Assembly (NCBI GenBank): GCA_008107755.1
Contig: VIRH01000090.1
Location: 1 to 64,000, forward strand
Reading direction: 5' to 3'
DNA: 64,000 nt
Source of the DNA: Rhodobacterales bacterium
GTDB lineage: Bacteria; Pseudomonadota; Alphaproteobacteria; Rhizobiales; Stappiaceae
The notes under the pieces were generated by a model, which was not told the DNA's origin, did no database searches, and was given only the letters and a program-made list of their open reading frames with translations. The position numbers and the translations under genes are program-made. Position 1 is the first letter of the stretch, and the number at the start of each line of letters is the position of its first letter. Below, piece by piece: positions 18,251 through 28,834 of the stretch.

Positions 18251-18571
18251 TTTATTATCCCAAACTCGGTGGAACGCGCCGCCGGCCGCCTGTTTTTCCA
18301 GGCTTTGCCCGTTCGCCATTCCTGCGTCTCGCCCCCGCGCAAGGCTAAGGGAATGATGGTTGACGACTCGTTACCTGAACCCGTCAATATTTGCGAAGCA
18401 ATTTCCGGTGAGGGATAAATTGCCCCGGCCCCGGGCGGGATTCACGTACCGAGGCTGCCTGAATGACGGCAAATTCTGGCCACACAATGGCAAAATCGCG
18501 GGAAGCGCGACGTCAACCGGCTGTAAAGCGGGGATATTTTCGCCGTTTTTGCGAAACAGCGGCGCAGAGGG

Positions 18572-19528
18572 TCAGGCGAAATTCCGACCGATGGCGATAA
18601 ATTTTTCCCGCCGATGCTTGCGGATCTCGTCGGGGCTCATGCCATCGAGGCCCTGGAGAGCGGATTCGATTGCCTTGCCGGCATTGTCGATCACGATCTC
18701 GCGTGCCCGATGTGCGCCGCCCACCGGCTCGTCGACGATACCGTCGATCACGCCGAGCTGCTTGAGGTCCTGTGCCGTGATCTTGAGAGCCGTTGCCGCA
18801 TCCTGAGCCTTGGCGCTGTCGCGCCAAAGGATCGAGGCCGCGCCTTCCGGAGAGATCACCGAATAGATCGCGTGCTCCATCATGAGCACCTTGTTGGCGG
18901 TCGCAATCGCGATCGCTCCGCCGGATCCGCCTTCTCCGATGACGACGGCAACCGACGGCGTGCCGAGACCGAGACCGACATCGGTTGAACGCGCAATCGC
19001 TTCCGACTGCCCGCGTTCTTCCGCCCCGCGGCCCGGATAGGCGCCAGACGTGTCAACGAAGCTGATCAGCGGCATCGCGAAGCGCTCGGCCATTTCCATG
19101 ACGCGCACGGCCTTGCGGTAGCCTTCGGGCCGGACCATGCCGAAATTATGCTTCAGGCGGGTTTCCGTGTCGTGGCCCTTTTCCTGGGCCAGAATGGCAA
19201 CGGACTGGCCGCGAAAACGGCCGATGCCCGCGATCAGAGCGTGGTCTTCCGCGAACTTGCGATCACCCGCCAGCGGCGTGAAGTCCTCGATCAGGCCGGC
19301 GACATATTCCACCGCATGCGGCCTGTCCGGATGACGGGCCACCAGCGTTTTCTGCCAGGGTGTCAGCTTGGCGTAGATTTCCTGCAGCGTCTGCGAGGAT
19401 TTCGCCTTCAGCCGGTCGAGCTCGTCATCGACATTCACAGCTTCGCCGCCGGCGGCCAGAGCCCGGAGTTCCTGGATCTTGCCTTCAATGTCCGCGACGG
19501 GTTTTTCGAATTCCAAATAGCTGTGCAT
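18572..19528 (-). CDS. accA: Acetyl-CoA carboxylase carboxyltransferase subunit alpha
   Basis: AccA with AccD moves the carboxyl group from biotin to acetyl-CoA in fatty-acid synthesis. The 318-residue product begins MHSYLEFEKPVADIEGKI, the usual N terminus, which fixes the ATG at 19528 within a longer open frame. Family text includes ARHPDRPH, FGMVRPEGYRKA, DTSGAYPG, ERGQSEAIA, GEGGSGGAIAI and SPEGAASILWRD. No accD is present. Confidence 0.97.
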   Translation of the reverse strand: MHSYLEFEKPVADIEGKIQELRALAAGGEAVNVDDELDRLKAKSSQTLQEIYAKLTPWQKTLVARHPDRPHAVEYVAGLIEDFTPLAGDRKFAEDHALIAGIGRFRGQSVAILAQEKGHDTETRLKHNFGMVRPEGYRKAVRVMEMAERFAMPLISFVDTSGAYPGRGAEERGQSEAIARSTDVGLGLGTPSVAVVIGEGGSGGAIAIATANKVLMMEHAIYSVISPEGAASILWRDSAKAQDAATALKITAQDLKQLGVIDGIVDEPVGGAHRAREIVIDNAGKAIESALQGLDGMSPDEIRKHRREKFIAIGRNFA

Positions 19529-19705
19529 GTACCCGGTTACCTGAAACAAGCCGGTCCCGCCATCAGAGGCAGGATATCCGGTCAAAGGCCGTGAGGCACG
19601 AAGGTGCCACGACGGCGCAACTGGCAGGGCTGTAACAAGAGACGCAGTAAGGTGCAAGTCTCCGCATCGGATAGATCATCCGAATTCGCCGGCCAGAACG
19701 CGAAA

Positions 19706-19729
19706 CGGCAGCGCAAAAACACGCTGCCG
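19706..19729 (-). terminator. Probable terminator of the DUF3108 gene
   Basis: CGGCAGCG and CGCTGCCG pair around an eight-base T-rich loop, about 30 bases beyond the stop of the minus-strand DUF3108 gene. On that strand the stem is followed by TTTCGCG, only a short T-tract. Confidence 0.5.
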
Positions 19730-19760
19730 GCAATTCTCGCGGGTCCAGGAAAAGGACTGA

Positions 19761-20591
19761 TCAACGGGCAGCCTGGTCGCTGCCGTCACCCTCGATATTG
19801 AGTTTGGATGCCTCAACCAGCAGTCGGCCGTTCTGGGTGTCGACGGCGATCCGGTAGGGGATCAGCACGTTGTCGCGGCCCATCGGCGCGATCCAGACTT
19901 CCATGTTGGCTTTCGCCAGGTGCTTGACCGATTCCTTGGACGGGCGATGCCCGGCGACCGGAACCCACCTGGCCTTGCACACCACGACCTGACCGTCATA
20001 ACCGCGCCCCGACACTTCCTTGGTGCCCTCGTAGCTCAGTTTGATGTCGAAGCGCGTCCATCCGTCGAAGATCGGCAACTTGCGCGAACAGGCCTTGGGG
20101 CCGAAGCTGTCCCTGGAGCGCCCGACGGGCATCAGCGCGGCGCTGAGCGGATCGATGGCATTTCTCGTATGCCGGTTGGTGACCTTGATACGTTCCTTGT
20201 TCGGCTTGAACTGGGGCGCGACTTCCATCGACCGGATGCTGCCCGAGCCCTGGCTGAGATTGACGTAGAAGTCGATGTTCGAGGCATGGGACGCCATGCG
20301 GTACTTCGACGGCACCACCTTGGAGCCGACAAGCCAGCCCGACGCCTCGGCACCGCCCTTTCCGGTCGAGAACAATGTTCCGATACCGGCCGGCTCGATA
20401 TTCACCTTGGCGGAATAGGCATTGCCCTGCAGGACGAGCGCGAGCGTTCCCTTGCCAATCTTGAAGCCGGCAACGGAAATCGAATAAAGACCGCCGACAC
20501 TGGATTTCTTGGCCTCCGCAGGAGACACCAGCAAAGCACCCGCAAGCATCGGCAAGGCGAGACACCGCCCGAGAGACGTCAAACCAAACAC
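19761..20591 (-). CDS. DUF3108 exported protein
   Basis: The 276-residue product has a signal peptide ending near PAEAKK, then the DUF3108 body: GLYSISVAGFKIGKGTLALVL, SKYRMAS, and a C-terminal GRDNVLIPYRIAVDTQNGRLLVEASKL. The family is periplasmic and has no defined reaction. It lies divergent from rpmB, an arrangement common in rhizobia. Confidence 0.85.
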   Translation of the reverse strand: MFGLTSLGRCLALPMLAGALLVSPAEAKKSSVGGLYSISVAGFKIGKGTLALVLQGNAYSAKVNIEPAGIGTLFSTGKGGAEASGWLVGSKVVPSKYRMASHASNIDFYVNLSQGSGSIRSMEVAPQFKPNKERIKVTNRHTRNAIDPLSAALMPVGRSRDSFGPKACSRKLPIFDGWTRFDIKLSYEGTKEVSGRGYDGQVVVCKARWVPVAGHRPSKESVKHLAKANMEVWIAPMGRDNVLIPYRIAVDTQNGRLLVEASKLNIEGDGSDQAAR

Positions 20592-20946
20592 TTCTAAACC
20601 TCCGCACTGCCAGGCCGGCAGAGAATTGCGCCCCCGCGCCAGATGTGTTCCGTAACGGCAATAGTAACACGATTTCGCCGAAACAGAACGAAGTCAATCA
20701 TTCTAAATTATGGTAACTCACTGGTTAACGCTTGGCAGGATTACGCAGAAATAGCGTGAAAGCCACTGAATCGCACGAAAGGCGACAAGATCTCTTGACG
20801 ATCGCGGCCAGTCCCATTATAGCGAGGCAACTTTTTCCGAGAAATACCGGGGACGATGTCGCCGGGCCTCTGGTCCGCGCCGGTTCCGGTTTGATCTTGC
20901 TGGGTTCAACAGTGACGGCCCAGCCGCGAAAACAAAAGGTGATATC
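20592..20946. other. Divergent intergenic region between the DUF3108 gene and rpmB
   Basis: These 355 bases hold the promoters of both flanking genes. The part around 20695-20735 is AT-rich (TTCTAAATTATGG, GGTTAACG). I see no riboswitch or protein-like frame; the open frame at 20732-20983 overlaps the rpmB start and has no family resemblance. Confidence 0.5.
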
Positions 20947-21243
20947 ATGGCACGCCGTTGCGAACTCTCCGGCAAAGACGTGATGACGGGCAACAACGTC
21001 TCTCACGCAAACAACAAATCCCGTCGCCGGTTCCTGCCGAACCTGTGCAACGTATCGCTCATCAGCGATACCCTGGGTGAATCCTTCAAGCTGAAGGTCA
21101 GCGCGCACGCTCTGCGTTCCGTCGAGCACCGCGGCGGTCTGGACGCCTACCTGATGAAGGCCTCCGACGATCAGCTTTCCGATGCGGCCCGCAAGATCAA
21201 GGTCAGCATCAAGCGCAAGCAGGCTGAAGCCGCTGCTGCCTAA
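20947..21243 (+). CDS. rpmB: 50S ribosomal protein L28
   Basis: The 98-residue protein begins [29 protein letters not shown], the characteristic L28 N terminus, and continues with the alphaproteobacterial C-terminal extension ending in a basic/Ala-rich tail. L28 is a 50S assembly protein. AAGGTGATATC precedes the ATG. The queuosine-precursor transporter gene follows by 17 bases. Confidence 0.98.
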   Translation: MARRCELSGKDVMTGNNVSHANNKSRRRFLPNLCNVSLISDTLGESFKLKVSAHALRSVEHRGGLDAYLMKASDDQLSDAARKIKVSIKRKQAEAAAA

Positions 21244-21260
21244 CCCTCAAGGGTAGCGAA

Positions 21261-21947
21261 ATGACAGAGACCCGGAGTTTCTCCGTGGGCCATTACGCCA
21301 TCGCGATCCTCGCGATGGCGCTTGTCGTTGTGGCCTCCAATTATCTGGTCCAGTTTCCGGTCGAGCACGTGATCGGCGGCGTCAATCTGGCCGATACGCT
21401 GACCTGGGGCGCCTTCACCTATCCGGTCGCATTTCTGGTCACGGACCTGACCAACCGCCGCTTCGGTCCGCAGGCTGCCCGAAAGGTCGTCATTTCCGGT
21501 TTCGTCATCGCCATCGTCGCTCCGCTCGTCTTCTGGAGCTTTGACGGCGCCTTTACGACACCCCGCATTCTTATTGCCTCCGGCATCGCCTTTCTCGTCG
21601 CCCAGCTTCTCGACGTCACTATCTTCGACCGGCTTCGGCGCCTGACCTGGTGGAAGGCGCCGATCGCGTCGTCATTGATCGGGTCCACAATCGACACGCT
21701 GCTTTTCTTCGGCATCGCCTTTTCTGCCCGCTTCGCCTTCATCGACGCAGCCTTCGGCATGGAAGACGGCTCCCTCGCCTTTCCGGTTCCGTTCCTGGGG
21801 ATCGGCGGCGACGTCGAGACGCTGCTCTGGGTCTCTCTGGCGGTCGGCGACTTCCTGGTGAAAATGCTGGTCGCTGTCGTCCTTCTGGCGCCCTACCGCA
21901 TCCTCCTCAGCCTGCTGCAGCCGAGCCCGAAGCGCAACGCAGCCTGA
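21261..21947 (+). CDS. yhhQ: Queuosine precursor transporter (YhhQ/VUT family)
   Basis: This 228-residue protein has about six membrane segments and the family text ASNYLVQFPV, WGAFTYPVAFLVTDLTNRRFGPQAARKVV and SLIGSTIDTLLFFGIAF. YhhQ proteins import queuine precursors (preQ0/preQ1). It follows rpmB on the same strand with a short gap and is probably co-transcribed. Confidence 0.92.
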   Translation: MTETRSFSVGHYAIAILAMALVVVASNYLVQFPVEHVIGGVNLADTLTWGAFTYPVAFLVTDLTNRRFGPQAARKVVISGFVIAIVAPLVFWSFDGAFTTPRILIASGIAFLVAQLLDVTIFDRLRRLTWWKAPIASSLIGSTIDTLLFFGIAFSARFAFIDAAFGMEDGSLAFPVPFLGIGGDVETLLWVSLAVGDFLVKMLVAVVLLAPYRILLSLLQPSPKRNAA

Positions 21948-22363
21948 CCCGGCCGGACGTCGACAAGGCGTCAGGACAAGCTTGGTCCCGTCTCAATCGG
22001 CAAGGGGCATTGCCGTCAGGAAATCTGCCGGACAACGCTGCATCCCCTGATACGGGCTTCCATGACAGCCACCTCTCCTGGATCGACATCTTTCTGAGCA
22101 ACCGCGCGTCCGTCGGAGGCCTTCGTCGGCTGGGCGCGCTGACGGACGGCACTCCGGTCACAGGAGGGACATCCCTCTGCTTTGGCGCCGAAGCCCAAAA
22201 GAACGCTCGGGATGATCTTTACGGACAACAATTACAACTCGTTCAGTCTTTAGGAACCCGCGTTAGAGATCCTTAATTTTTACAAGGCTAAAGTTGCCCA
22301 TTGCCGGGCAGGCAGGCGTTTGTGAAAGCGTGACCGCTTTCCATTGTTGGACTGGAAACGACC
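21948..22363. other. Intergenic region upstream of the FkbM gene
   Basis: About 415 bases with no family-like frame. The right part (about 22200-22300) is AT-rich and probably holds a promoter. I see no strong hairpin-plus-T-run terminator after the transporter gene. Confidence 0.5.
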
Positions 22364-23158
22364 GTGTTTTCGAATCTGATAAACGCCCTCATCGAGAACT
22401 CGGATCCCTTCTCGGAGATGAGAGAGGAGCTGTCTCTCATTGCGCAATATTTCCGGGAGAACCCGCCCGTGCTCGTCGTCGGCAGCGGTGCGATGTTCTA
22501 TCTGCCGGCGTTCTGGCGCGATCCCATCCAGAAGGAAATCTTCAAGTCGAAGAACTATTTCGACATCGAGGAGCTGCGCAATCTCGACCAGTACCTGCCC
22601 GAAGATGCCGTGATCCTGGATGTCGGGGCGAACATTGGCAATCACAGCCTTTACTGGGGCGTCGAGCGCGATGCCCGCCAGATCCACGCCTTCGAGCCGG
22701 CGGAGAGCCGTTTCGCCGTGCTGGAGAAGATCATTGAGGGCAACCAGCTTCAGGATTGCGTGACATTGCACAATATCGGTCTGGCAAGCGAAGCCGGAAC
22801 AGCGTCACCCGTGCCCGGCAAGAAGCGGCATGGCGGCTCGCCACGCCTCCGCAAGGATGCCGCCGGAACCATTCCCCTCGTGCCGCTCGATGATCTGGAT
22901 CTCAAGCTCGAGGCGCTCGACCTCATCAAGATCGACATCGAGGGATTTGAAGTGGACACACTCGCCGGCGCGCGCAAGAGCCTGGAAAAATTCAAACCTG
23001 TCATCTGTGTCAGGGCCGTGGGAATGGCGCTGCCGAAAGTGGATCAGTTCCTGGAAGAATTTGACTATCTGCGCCGGGAAAATATCGGCTGGTCGACCTA
23101 TATCTACACGCCGAACGAAAGGACGGCGGTGGAAAAGACCGCGGAAGCAGCTGAATGA
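22364..23158 (+). CDS. FkbM-family methyltransferase
   Basis: The 264-residue product shows SAM-binding text ILDVGANIGNHSLYWG (motif I), HAFEPAESRFAVLEK (motif II), then DDLDLKLEALDLIKIDIEGFEVDTLAGARKSLE, the FkbM signature. Such enzymes O-methylate sugars or polyketides, often on surface polysaccharides. It starts at GTG with GGAAA upstream. Its position between housekeeping genes gives no hint of its substrate. Confidence 0.9.
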   Translation: MFSNLINALIENSDPFSEMREELSLIAQYFRENPPVLVVGSGAMFYLPAFWRDPIQKEIFKSKNYFDIEELRNLDQYLPEDAVILDVGANIGNHSLYWGVERDARQIHAFEPAESRFAVLEKIIEGNQLQDCVTLHNIGLASEAGTASPVPGKKRHGGSPRLRKDAAGTIPLVPLDDLDLKLEALDLIKIDIEGFEVDTLAGARKSLEKFKPVICVRAVGMALPKVDQFLEEFDYLRRENIGWSTYIYTPNERTAVEKTAEAAE

Positions 23159-23209
23159 GACGTCTCTCCGCATCGCGGTCAAGTTAGGGTGCGGACCCTG
23201 ACAGGCGTG

Positions 23210-24262
23210 TCAGTCATCGAGCCGGAAGCGCAGCAGCAGCGTTCTTTGCAGCATCGACCTGTTGTCATCAGACAGGATCGTCAGGATCGTTTCGCCCGCC
23301 GCGTTCCGATGAACAGCGAGGGCTTCCATGTTGTCGATCTGGTCGCCATAGTCCGCCCGAAGAAGCTCCTCCCCCTCCAGAAGCGCGCCCGGCACAATCT
23401 CGCCCGCCCTGAACCGGCGCAGGCGCATGCCAATGAGATCGCGCAGGTTGAAGCGGCGCTCCAGCAAGAGCATGTCGCCATTTTCCAGAAAAGCAGCGTC
23501 AGTGGCATCGAAATCGTCGGAGCGGCGAATCTGGAAGCGCTCGGTCCCTTCCGGACCGATGATGAAACCGGACAGATCATGCAGTCCCGACGGCGCGGTT
23601 TCCGCAACCCCCACCAGACGGCCGGACAGCGCGGAGCCAGGCGGTGCGGCCGCCAGAGCTTCAAGCCCGCGATTGCGCGGCAGGGACCGGATATCGTCAG
23701 GCAGGGCAAGTTCGCCGGCCATGTGCTCCTTGCCGGTCACAAGGGGCCAAGGATAGCGATAGATTGCATTGCGCGTTTCCGCGGTCACATAGAGGCCCGA
23801 GCCGGACAGCGTCAGCGCCTCGGTATCATGGCCCCAGCGCTTCGTCAGCGTCTTGCCATCAGCCCCCAACAGGGGCGTAAACCGGAAATCGGAGATGCCG
23901 AGCGGCTTGCCAGCGGCGGTCTGGTCGATACGGCCCGTCACCCAGTGCCCGTTGTCGGTGACCGCCAGAAATGCATTGCCGCCGTCGAGGCTGATCATCC
24001 CCGACAGGCCGCCCGTGTCCCGCTCGGAGGACAAGAGCTCCACCCCGCCCAGAAAGGTCAGCTTGCCGAAGGTCGCATCGTCCAGGCCGATGCGAAAGGT
24101 TTCGATCGGCTTGGTGCGCAGCGTCACGGGAACCGCGTCTGTGAGAATGTCCTGCGCGGGGGCGGCTACCGGTGACAGCACCGACGCGGCCAGCGCGAAG
24201 GCCGCCACCGGTAATATCCCTTTGCGGAAAGAGCCCCGCCGGCGGTCGTGCCGGCCTGTCAA
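23210..24262 (-). CDS. Exported esterase-like (phytase-like beta-propeller) protein
   Basis: The 350-residue product carries a signal peptide (ILPVAAFALAASVLSPVAAPAQ) and the text of the 'esterase-like activity of phytase' family: GGLSGM, AVTDNGHW, DTEALTL, YVTAETRNAIYRY, RNRGLEALA, NGDMLLLERRF, QIDNMEALAVH, DDNRSMLQRTLLLRF. The family is predicted to be periplasmic and calcium-dependent; activity is unproven. The start is TTG, because no ATG lies upstream of the signal peptide. It follows cobT on the same strand. Confidence 0.85.
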   Translation of the reverse strand: MTGRHDRRRGSFRKGILPVAAFALAASVLSPVAAPAQDILTDAVPVTLRTKPIETFRIGLDDATFGKLTFLGGVELLSSERDTGGLSGMISLDGGNAFLAVTDNGHWVTGRIDQTAAGKPLGISDFRFTPLLGADGKTLTKRWGHDTEALTLSGSGLYVTAETRNAIYRYPWPLVTGKEHMAGELALPDDIRSLPRNRGLEALAAAPPGSALSGRLVGVAETAPSGLHDLSGFIIGPEGTERFQIRRSDDFDATDAAFLENGDMLLLERRFNLRDLIGMRLRRFRAGEIVPGALLEGEELLRADYGDQIDNMEALAVHRNAAGETILTILSDDNRSMLQRTLLLRFRLDD

Positions 24263-24280
24263 CGACTGAGCCAGGCCCGT

Positions 24281-26188
24281 TTACCGGCCACCCGGCCGCC
24301 GACGGCGACCGCGGTTATGAAACGCTTCCTGCACCTCGTCGTCGAAGAGGTCGGCAAGCTGGTCGGTCATGGCGCCCGCCAGTTCTTCCGCATCGACAAT
24401 CGTCACGGCCCGGCGGTAGTAGCGCGTCACATCGTGGCCGATGCCGATTGCGATGAGTTCCACCGGAGACCGCGTCTCGATTTCCTCGATCACGTAGCGC
24501 AGATGCCGCTCGAGATAATTGCCGGGATTGACCGAAAGCGTCGTGTCGTCGACCGGCGCACCATCGGAAATCATCATCAGGATCCGGCGCTGCTCGGGCC
24601 GTCCCATCAGCCGGTCATGCGCCCAGAGCAGAGCCTCGCCGTCGATGTTTTCCTTCAGCAGCCCTTCGCGCATCATCAGGCCGAGATTGCGCCGGGCGCG
24701 CCGCCAGGGGGCATCGGCAGACTTGTAGATGATATGACGCAGGTCGTTGAGCCGGCCTGGAGACGGTGGTTTGCCGGCGCCGATCCAGCTCTCGCGGGAT
24801 TGACCACCCTTCCAGGCCTTGGTCGTGAAGCCGAGGATCTCGACCTTCACGCCGCACCGCTCCAGCGTGCGGGCAAGAATATCGGCACAGGTGGCCGCCA
24901 CCGTGATCGGCCGGCCGCGCATGGAGCCGGAATTGTCCAGCAGCAGCGTGACGACCGTATCGCGGAAATTGGTATCGCGCTCCTGCTTGAAGGCAAGCGG
25001 TGCCATCGGGTCGGTCACTGCGCGGGTCAGCCGCGCCGTGTCCAGAAGCCCCTCTTCCAGATCGAAGTCCCAGGACCGGTTTTGCTGTGCCATCAGCTTG
25101 CGCTGCAGCCGGTTGGCAAGCCGCGCGACGGCGCCCTGCAGATGGGTCAGCTGCTTGTCCAGAAAGCCGCGCAGACGGTCAAGCTCCGCCGCGTCGCAAA
25201 GCTCCTCGGCGGTGATGGTTTCATCGAACTGCTGGGAGAAGACGCGGTAGTCGGTTTCCGGACGGTTGGAGAACGGCATGTCACGGCGGTCGCTTTCGCC
25301 AGGCTCTTCCGTATCGTCGGTCATGTCCTGGTCGGCGAAGTCGTCCATGTCGGCATCGGCGGCTTCCGTGTCGCCGCTGTCCTGCTCCTCACCTGACATT
25401 TCCATGTCCTGGGGAGCGGCCTCCTGTTCGCCGCTGTCGTCTTCGGTGTCGTCGCCGCTCTCGGCGTCGTCGTTGTTGCCCTGATCCTCGTTCTGATCGG
25501 GATCGGAATTCTCGTCCTGGTCGCCGAGTTCATCGGCCATGTCGAGGGACTTCAGGACATCGCGCAGGCGCGCGGCAAATGACCCTTGGTCCTCGACCTC
25601 GGCTTCCAGCCTGTCGAGGTCGGAGCCGGCCTTGTCCTCGATCCAGCCGCGCCACATGTCGACCAGCTTCTTCGCGCTTTCGGGCGGCGCCGCGCCGGTC
25701 AGCCGTTCGCGCACCATCAGCGACAGTGCATCCTGAAGCGGCGCCTCTTCCCGGCTTGCAATGTCAGGCGCACCGGTCTTGCGGAACCGGTCGTCCAGCA
25801 TCTCGGCGAGATTGTTCGCCACACCCTTCATCCGCCGCGCGCCGACAGCCTCGCAGCGGGCCTGCTCGACCGCCTCGAAGATGGCACGCGCCTCGGCGCC
25901 CTGCGGCATGTTCTTCGCGTGGAGGGTCTTGTCGTGGCACGCGATCCGAAGCGCCATGGAATCGGACAGCCCGCGCGTGATCGCGACTTCCTGCGCGGAG
26001 ACCTTGCGGGACGGCTCGGGCAACCGCGCGGACAGGCCGCTCAGCCCCGGACGGTCACCTGAAAAGATGACCTCCAGTTCCGGTTCCCCGGCAATGGCCC
26101 GCATGGTCCCGGTCACCGACTGCTTGAACGGTTCGGTGGTGGGTGCGGGCTTGTTGCCCGGAAGAGAGTTGCTGCCTGGCCGTGCCAC
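24281..26188 (-). CDS. cobT: Cobaltochelatase subunit CobT
   Basis: CobT acts with CobN and CobS to insert cobalt into hydrogenobyrinate diamide in aerobic cobalamin synthesis. The 635-residue product has an N-terminal conserved region, a long acidic Asp/Glu-rich linker (about residues 220-305), and a C-terminal VWA domain with the MIDAS motif DNSGSM and later SDGAPVDD. The start is GTG behind AGGGGGG. cobS lies 10 bases upstream. Cobalamin supply fits the presence of B12-dependent ethylmalonyl-CoA-pathway steps, though that link is inference. Confidence 0.96.
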   Translation of the reverse strand: MARPGSNSLPGNKPAPTTEPFKQSVTGTMRAIAGEPELEVIFSGDRPGLSGLSARLPEPSRKVSAQEVAITRGLSDSMALRIACHDKTLHAKNMPQGAEARAIFEAVEQARCEAVGARRMKGVANNLAEMLDDRFRKTGAPDIASREEAPLQDALSLMVRERLTGAAPPESAKKLVDMWRGWIEDKAGSDLDRLEAEVEDQGSFAARLRDVLKSLDMADELGDQDENSDPDQNEDQGNNDDAESGDDTEDDSGEQEAAPQDMEMSGEEQDSGDTEAADADMDDFADQDMTDDTEEPGESDRRDMPFSNRPETDYRVFSQQFDETITAEELCDAAELDRLRGFLDKQLTHLQGAVARLANRLQRKLMAQQNRSWDFDLEEGLLDTARLTRAVTDPMAPLAFKQERDTNFRDTVVTLLLDNSGSMRGRPITVAATCADILARTLERCGVKVEILGFTTKAWKGGQSRESWIGAGKPPSPGRLNDLRHIIYKSADAPWRRARRNLGLMMREGLLKENIDGEALLWAHDRLMGRPEQRRILMMISDGAPVDDTTLSVNPGNYLERHLRYVIEEIETRSPVELIAIGIGHDVTRYYRRAVTIVDAEELAGAMTDQLADLFDDEVQEAFHNRGRRRRPGGR

Positions 26189-26198
26189 GAAGCCCCCC

Positions 26199-27185
26199 TT
26201 AGCTCATTACGACATTGACGGAGGATTCCGGCAGCTCTTCGCCGAAGCAGCGCTGATAGAACTCGGCCACGAGGGACTGCTCCATGTCGTCGCACTTGTT
26301 GAGGAAGGTCAGGCGGAACGAAAATCCTACGTCGCCGAAGATCTCGGCGTTTTCCGCCCAGGTAATGACCGTCCGCGGGCTCATGACCGTCGACAGGTCG
26401 CCGTTGATGAAGGCGTTGCGGGTCATGTCCGCAAGCCGGACCATCTTGGAAACCGTCTGACGGCCTTCATCGTTCTGGAAGTGCTTTGCCTTCGACAGCA
26501 CGATGTCGACTTCGTTGTCATGGGGCAGATAGTTCAGCGTGGTCACGATCGACCAGCGGTCCATCTGCGCCTGGTTGATCTGCTGCGTCCCGTGATAGAG
26601 GCCGGAGGTATCCCCCAGGCCGACCGTGTTGGCGGTGGCGAACAGGCGGAAGGCGGCATGCGGGCGCAGAACCCGGCTCTGGTCGAGCAGCGTCAGGCGG
26701 CCGGACGATTCCAGGATACGCTGGATCACGAACATCACGTCAGGACGACCGGCGTCATATTCGTCGAAGACCAGCGCGACATTGTGCTGATAGGCCCAGG
26801 GAAGAATGCCATCCTTGAACTCGGTGACCTGTTGTCCTTCCTTCAGCACGATCGCGTCCTTGCCGACGAGGTCGATACGCGAAATGTGACTGTCGAGGTT
26901 CACGCGGATGCACGGCCAGTTGAGACGCGACGCGACCTGCTCGATATGCGTGGACTTGCCCGTACCGTGGTAGCCGGTCACCATGACGCGGCGGTTATGG
27001 GCAAAGCCCGCGAGGATGGCGAGCGTCGTTGCACGGTCGAACAGGTAATCTTCATCGCGCTCGGGCACATGCTCCGACGGAGCGGAAAACGCCGGCACCT
27101 TGAGGTTCGACTTGAAACCGAAAACCTCTTCTACAGAAACCTCAGTGTCCGGCATGGCCATGGCCGCAGTCGTCGTCTCAGTCAT
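26199..27185 (-). CDS. cobS: Cobaltochelatase subunit CobS
   Basis: CobS is the AAA+ ATPase partner of CobT. The 328-residue product has Walker [10 protein letters not shown] (about residues 71-79), Walker [14 protein letters not shown], and sensor text [11 protein letters not shown], all typical. The N terminus [13 protein letters not shown] with EVFGF matches rhizobial CobS. It lies between a J-domain gene and cobT in the conserved order. Confidence 0.97.
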   Translation of the reverse strand: MTETTTAAMAMPDTEVSVEEVFGFKSNLKVPAFSAPSEHVPERDEDYLFDRATTLAILAGFAHNRRVMVTGYHGTGKSTHIEQVASRLNWPCIRVNLDSHISRIDLVGKDAIVLKEGQQVTEFKDGILPWAYQHNVALVFDEYDAGRPDVMFVIQRILESSGRLTLLDQSRVLRPHAAFRLFATANTVGLGDTSGLYHGTQQINQAQMDRWSIVTTLNYLPHDNEVDIVLSKAKHFQNDEGRQTVSKMVRLADMTRNAFINGDLSTVMSPRTVITWAENAEIFGDVGFSFRLTFLNKCDDMEQSLVAEFYQRCFGEELPESSVNVVMS

Positions 27186-27251
27186 CAGTCCTCCGCTGTC
27201 CCGGATGATCGGGAAGGGTCTTTTGGAAGCAGCAGGCAGGGATCTGCCAGC

Positions 27252-27842
27252 CTAGAGGAAACCGGCTTTCTTCAGAACATTATAGGCCTGAATTATTTCC
27301 CGCAGGCGGTCTTCGGAAGACCGGTCACCGCCATTGGCATCCGGATGGTTCAATTTAACAAGTTCTTTATACCGCGCTTTGATCTCAGCGCCACGGGCTG
27401 TGTATGGCAGATTGAGCACATCTAGGGAACGTTTTTCAAGCGCCAGCAGCTTTCTTTGCCGCGGACGGGGCGTCTGCTGGGCGCGTTTCTGGGCATTGGC
27501 ACGCATGTTCGTGCGCGGATCGTAACCGTCCGGTCCGTCCGCGGCCTGCCGGTTGACGCCCATCTTCCAGGTCGGACGGTGCCCCGTCAGACTGTCCTTC
27601 TGGTAGGTGCGTACGTCGTCGTCGCCCATGCCCGTGAAGTAGTTGTAGGACTTGTTGTATTCGCGAACGTGGTCGACGCAGAAATTGAAATACTGGCCTT
27701 CCCGGTCGCGGCCCTTGGGCGCCCTGTGCGTTCCCGGCCGATTGCAGCCGGGGTGATCGCATACGGGATGGCGGCCCTGCTCGACCCGTTTCTTGTCCGG
27801 TTTCACCCGGATGCTGTCGAAGATTTTTGAATCCAGTTTCAT
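27252..27842 (-). CDS. J-domain (DnaJ-like) protein
   Basis: The 196-residue product ends in a J domain: ALEKRSLDVLNLPYTARGAEIKARYKELVKLNHPDANGGDRSSEDRLREIIQAYNVLK, with the HPD tripeptide that stimulates Hsp70. The N-terminal half has a Cys/His cluster (CDHPGCNRPGTHRAP, then FCVDH) that may bind zinc. It is the usual rhizobial J protein between bolA and cobS. Its client is unknown. Confidence 0.92.
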   Translation of the reverse strand: MKLDSKIFDSIRVKPDKKRVEQGRHPVCDHPGCNRPGTHRAPKGRDREGQYFNFCVDHVREYNKSYNYFTGMGDDDVRTYQKDSLTGHRPTWKMGVNRQAADGPDGYDPRTNMRANAQKRAQQTPRPRQRKLLALEKRSLDVLNLPYTARGAEIKARYKELVKLNHPDANGGDRSSEDRLREIIQAYNVLKKAGFL

Positions 27843-28022
27843 GCGGCCAAATATCGAGTTCCGTCAGTCCGCGGGCAAGTCGCGCCGCGCTGCATTGTTC
27901 CAGTGTCCAAAGTTTATTTGCCGCCTCCGGATACCCGGAAATCGGAAAGCCAGTGACTTTATCAGGCCGGGCGGGTCAGGAACAGACTTGAACTTTTCAA
28001 ACGTCGATTCCACGTTAGGCGA

Positions 28023-28286
28023 ATGAGCACCAAGCAGACCATCGCCGACAAGCTGACGACCGCATTCGCGCCGTCCTATCTGAACGTGATCGACGAGTCG
28101 GACAAGCATGCCGGACACGGCGGCTGGCGAGAGGGCGGCGAAACCCATTTCCGGGTGCAGATTGCCTCATCCGCGTTCGAGGGCATGAGCCGGGTCGCTC
28201 AACACCGGGCAATCAACGAGACACTCGCCGGGGAACTGGCGAATGGCGTTCATGCCCTGGCCATCGAGGTCAACCGGCCGGAATGA
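28023..28286 (+). CDS. bolA: BolA-family protein
   Basis: The 87-residue product has the BolA core DESDKHAGHGGWREGGETHFRVQIASSAFEGMSRVAQHRAINETLA. BolA proteins bind monothiol glutaredoxins through an Fe-S cluster and affect iron regulation and cell shape. It is divergent from the J-domain gene, as in other rhizobia. Confidence 0.95.
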   Translation: MSTKQTIADKLTTAFAPSYLNVIDESDKHAGHGGWREGGETHFRVQIASSAFEGMSRVAQHRAINETLAGELANGVHALAIEVNRPE

Positions 28287-28323
28287 AGCTCAGCAGGCCC
28301 GTCGCAGTTCCTCATTCGAAAAG

Positions 28324-28770
28324 ATGCGCCTGATGTCCGATCCGCTAAGGCTGGAAAGCCTGGATACCCTTTCAGCCAACATGAGCAGCCTCGCGATTTG
28401 CCTGTGCACCGTCACGGTATTTCTTGCAACGCCGGTGATCTGGGGGTCGACCAATTCCGCTGTAGACCTCGCGTTCGGTGTCGGCCTGCCGGCAGCAGGC
28501 ATCGTTATCGGCGCGCTTACTATTTACAGTCACTCCCGTGAAGACCTTGTCGTGCGTTACGCGATCAGAAGGCTCGCGAAGGCAGGCAAACTTTATTGCT
28601 CTCTGCTATTGGCTCTGTCGTTTACCGTTCTGACCGGTCTCATAGATCTGGTCTCACGACTGCCCATCAACACAGCCTTGATGATCGGCGCAGGATTATT
28701 CCTGCTCGCGGTCCTTTACATTGTCCTGAAGAAAACGATCGCAACATTCGTGTTCAAACGGATCCTGTGA
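28324..28770 (+). CDS. Hypothetical membrane protein
   Basis: The 148-residue product has four hydrophobic segments (about residues 21-40, 45-65, 88-110, 118-137) and no motif I recognise. I chose the ATG at 28324; one at 28333 is also possible, and the Shine-Dalgarno match is weak for both. It lies 37 bases downstream of bolA on the same strand. Confidence 0.6.
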   Translation: MRLMSDPLRLESLDTLSANMSSLAICLCTVTVFLATPVIWGSTNSAVDLAFGVGLPAAGIVIGALTIYSHSREDLVVRYAIRRLAKAGKLYCSLLLALSFTVLTGLIDLVSRLPINTALMIGAGLFLLAVLYIVLKKTIATFVFKRIL

Positions 28771-28834
28771 CCGCTTCAAGGGCCTCCGGAAGGCGCTCCG
28801 GCGACCCGTCTCTCGAGGTGACGTAGAACCTCGC

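Noticed and set aside
20732..20983. Open frame overlapping the start of rpmB
   Set aside because: It has no resemblance to a family and would overlap the L28 start region in another frame.
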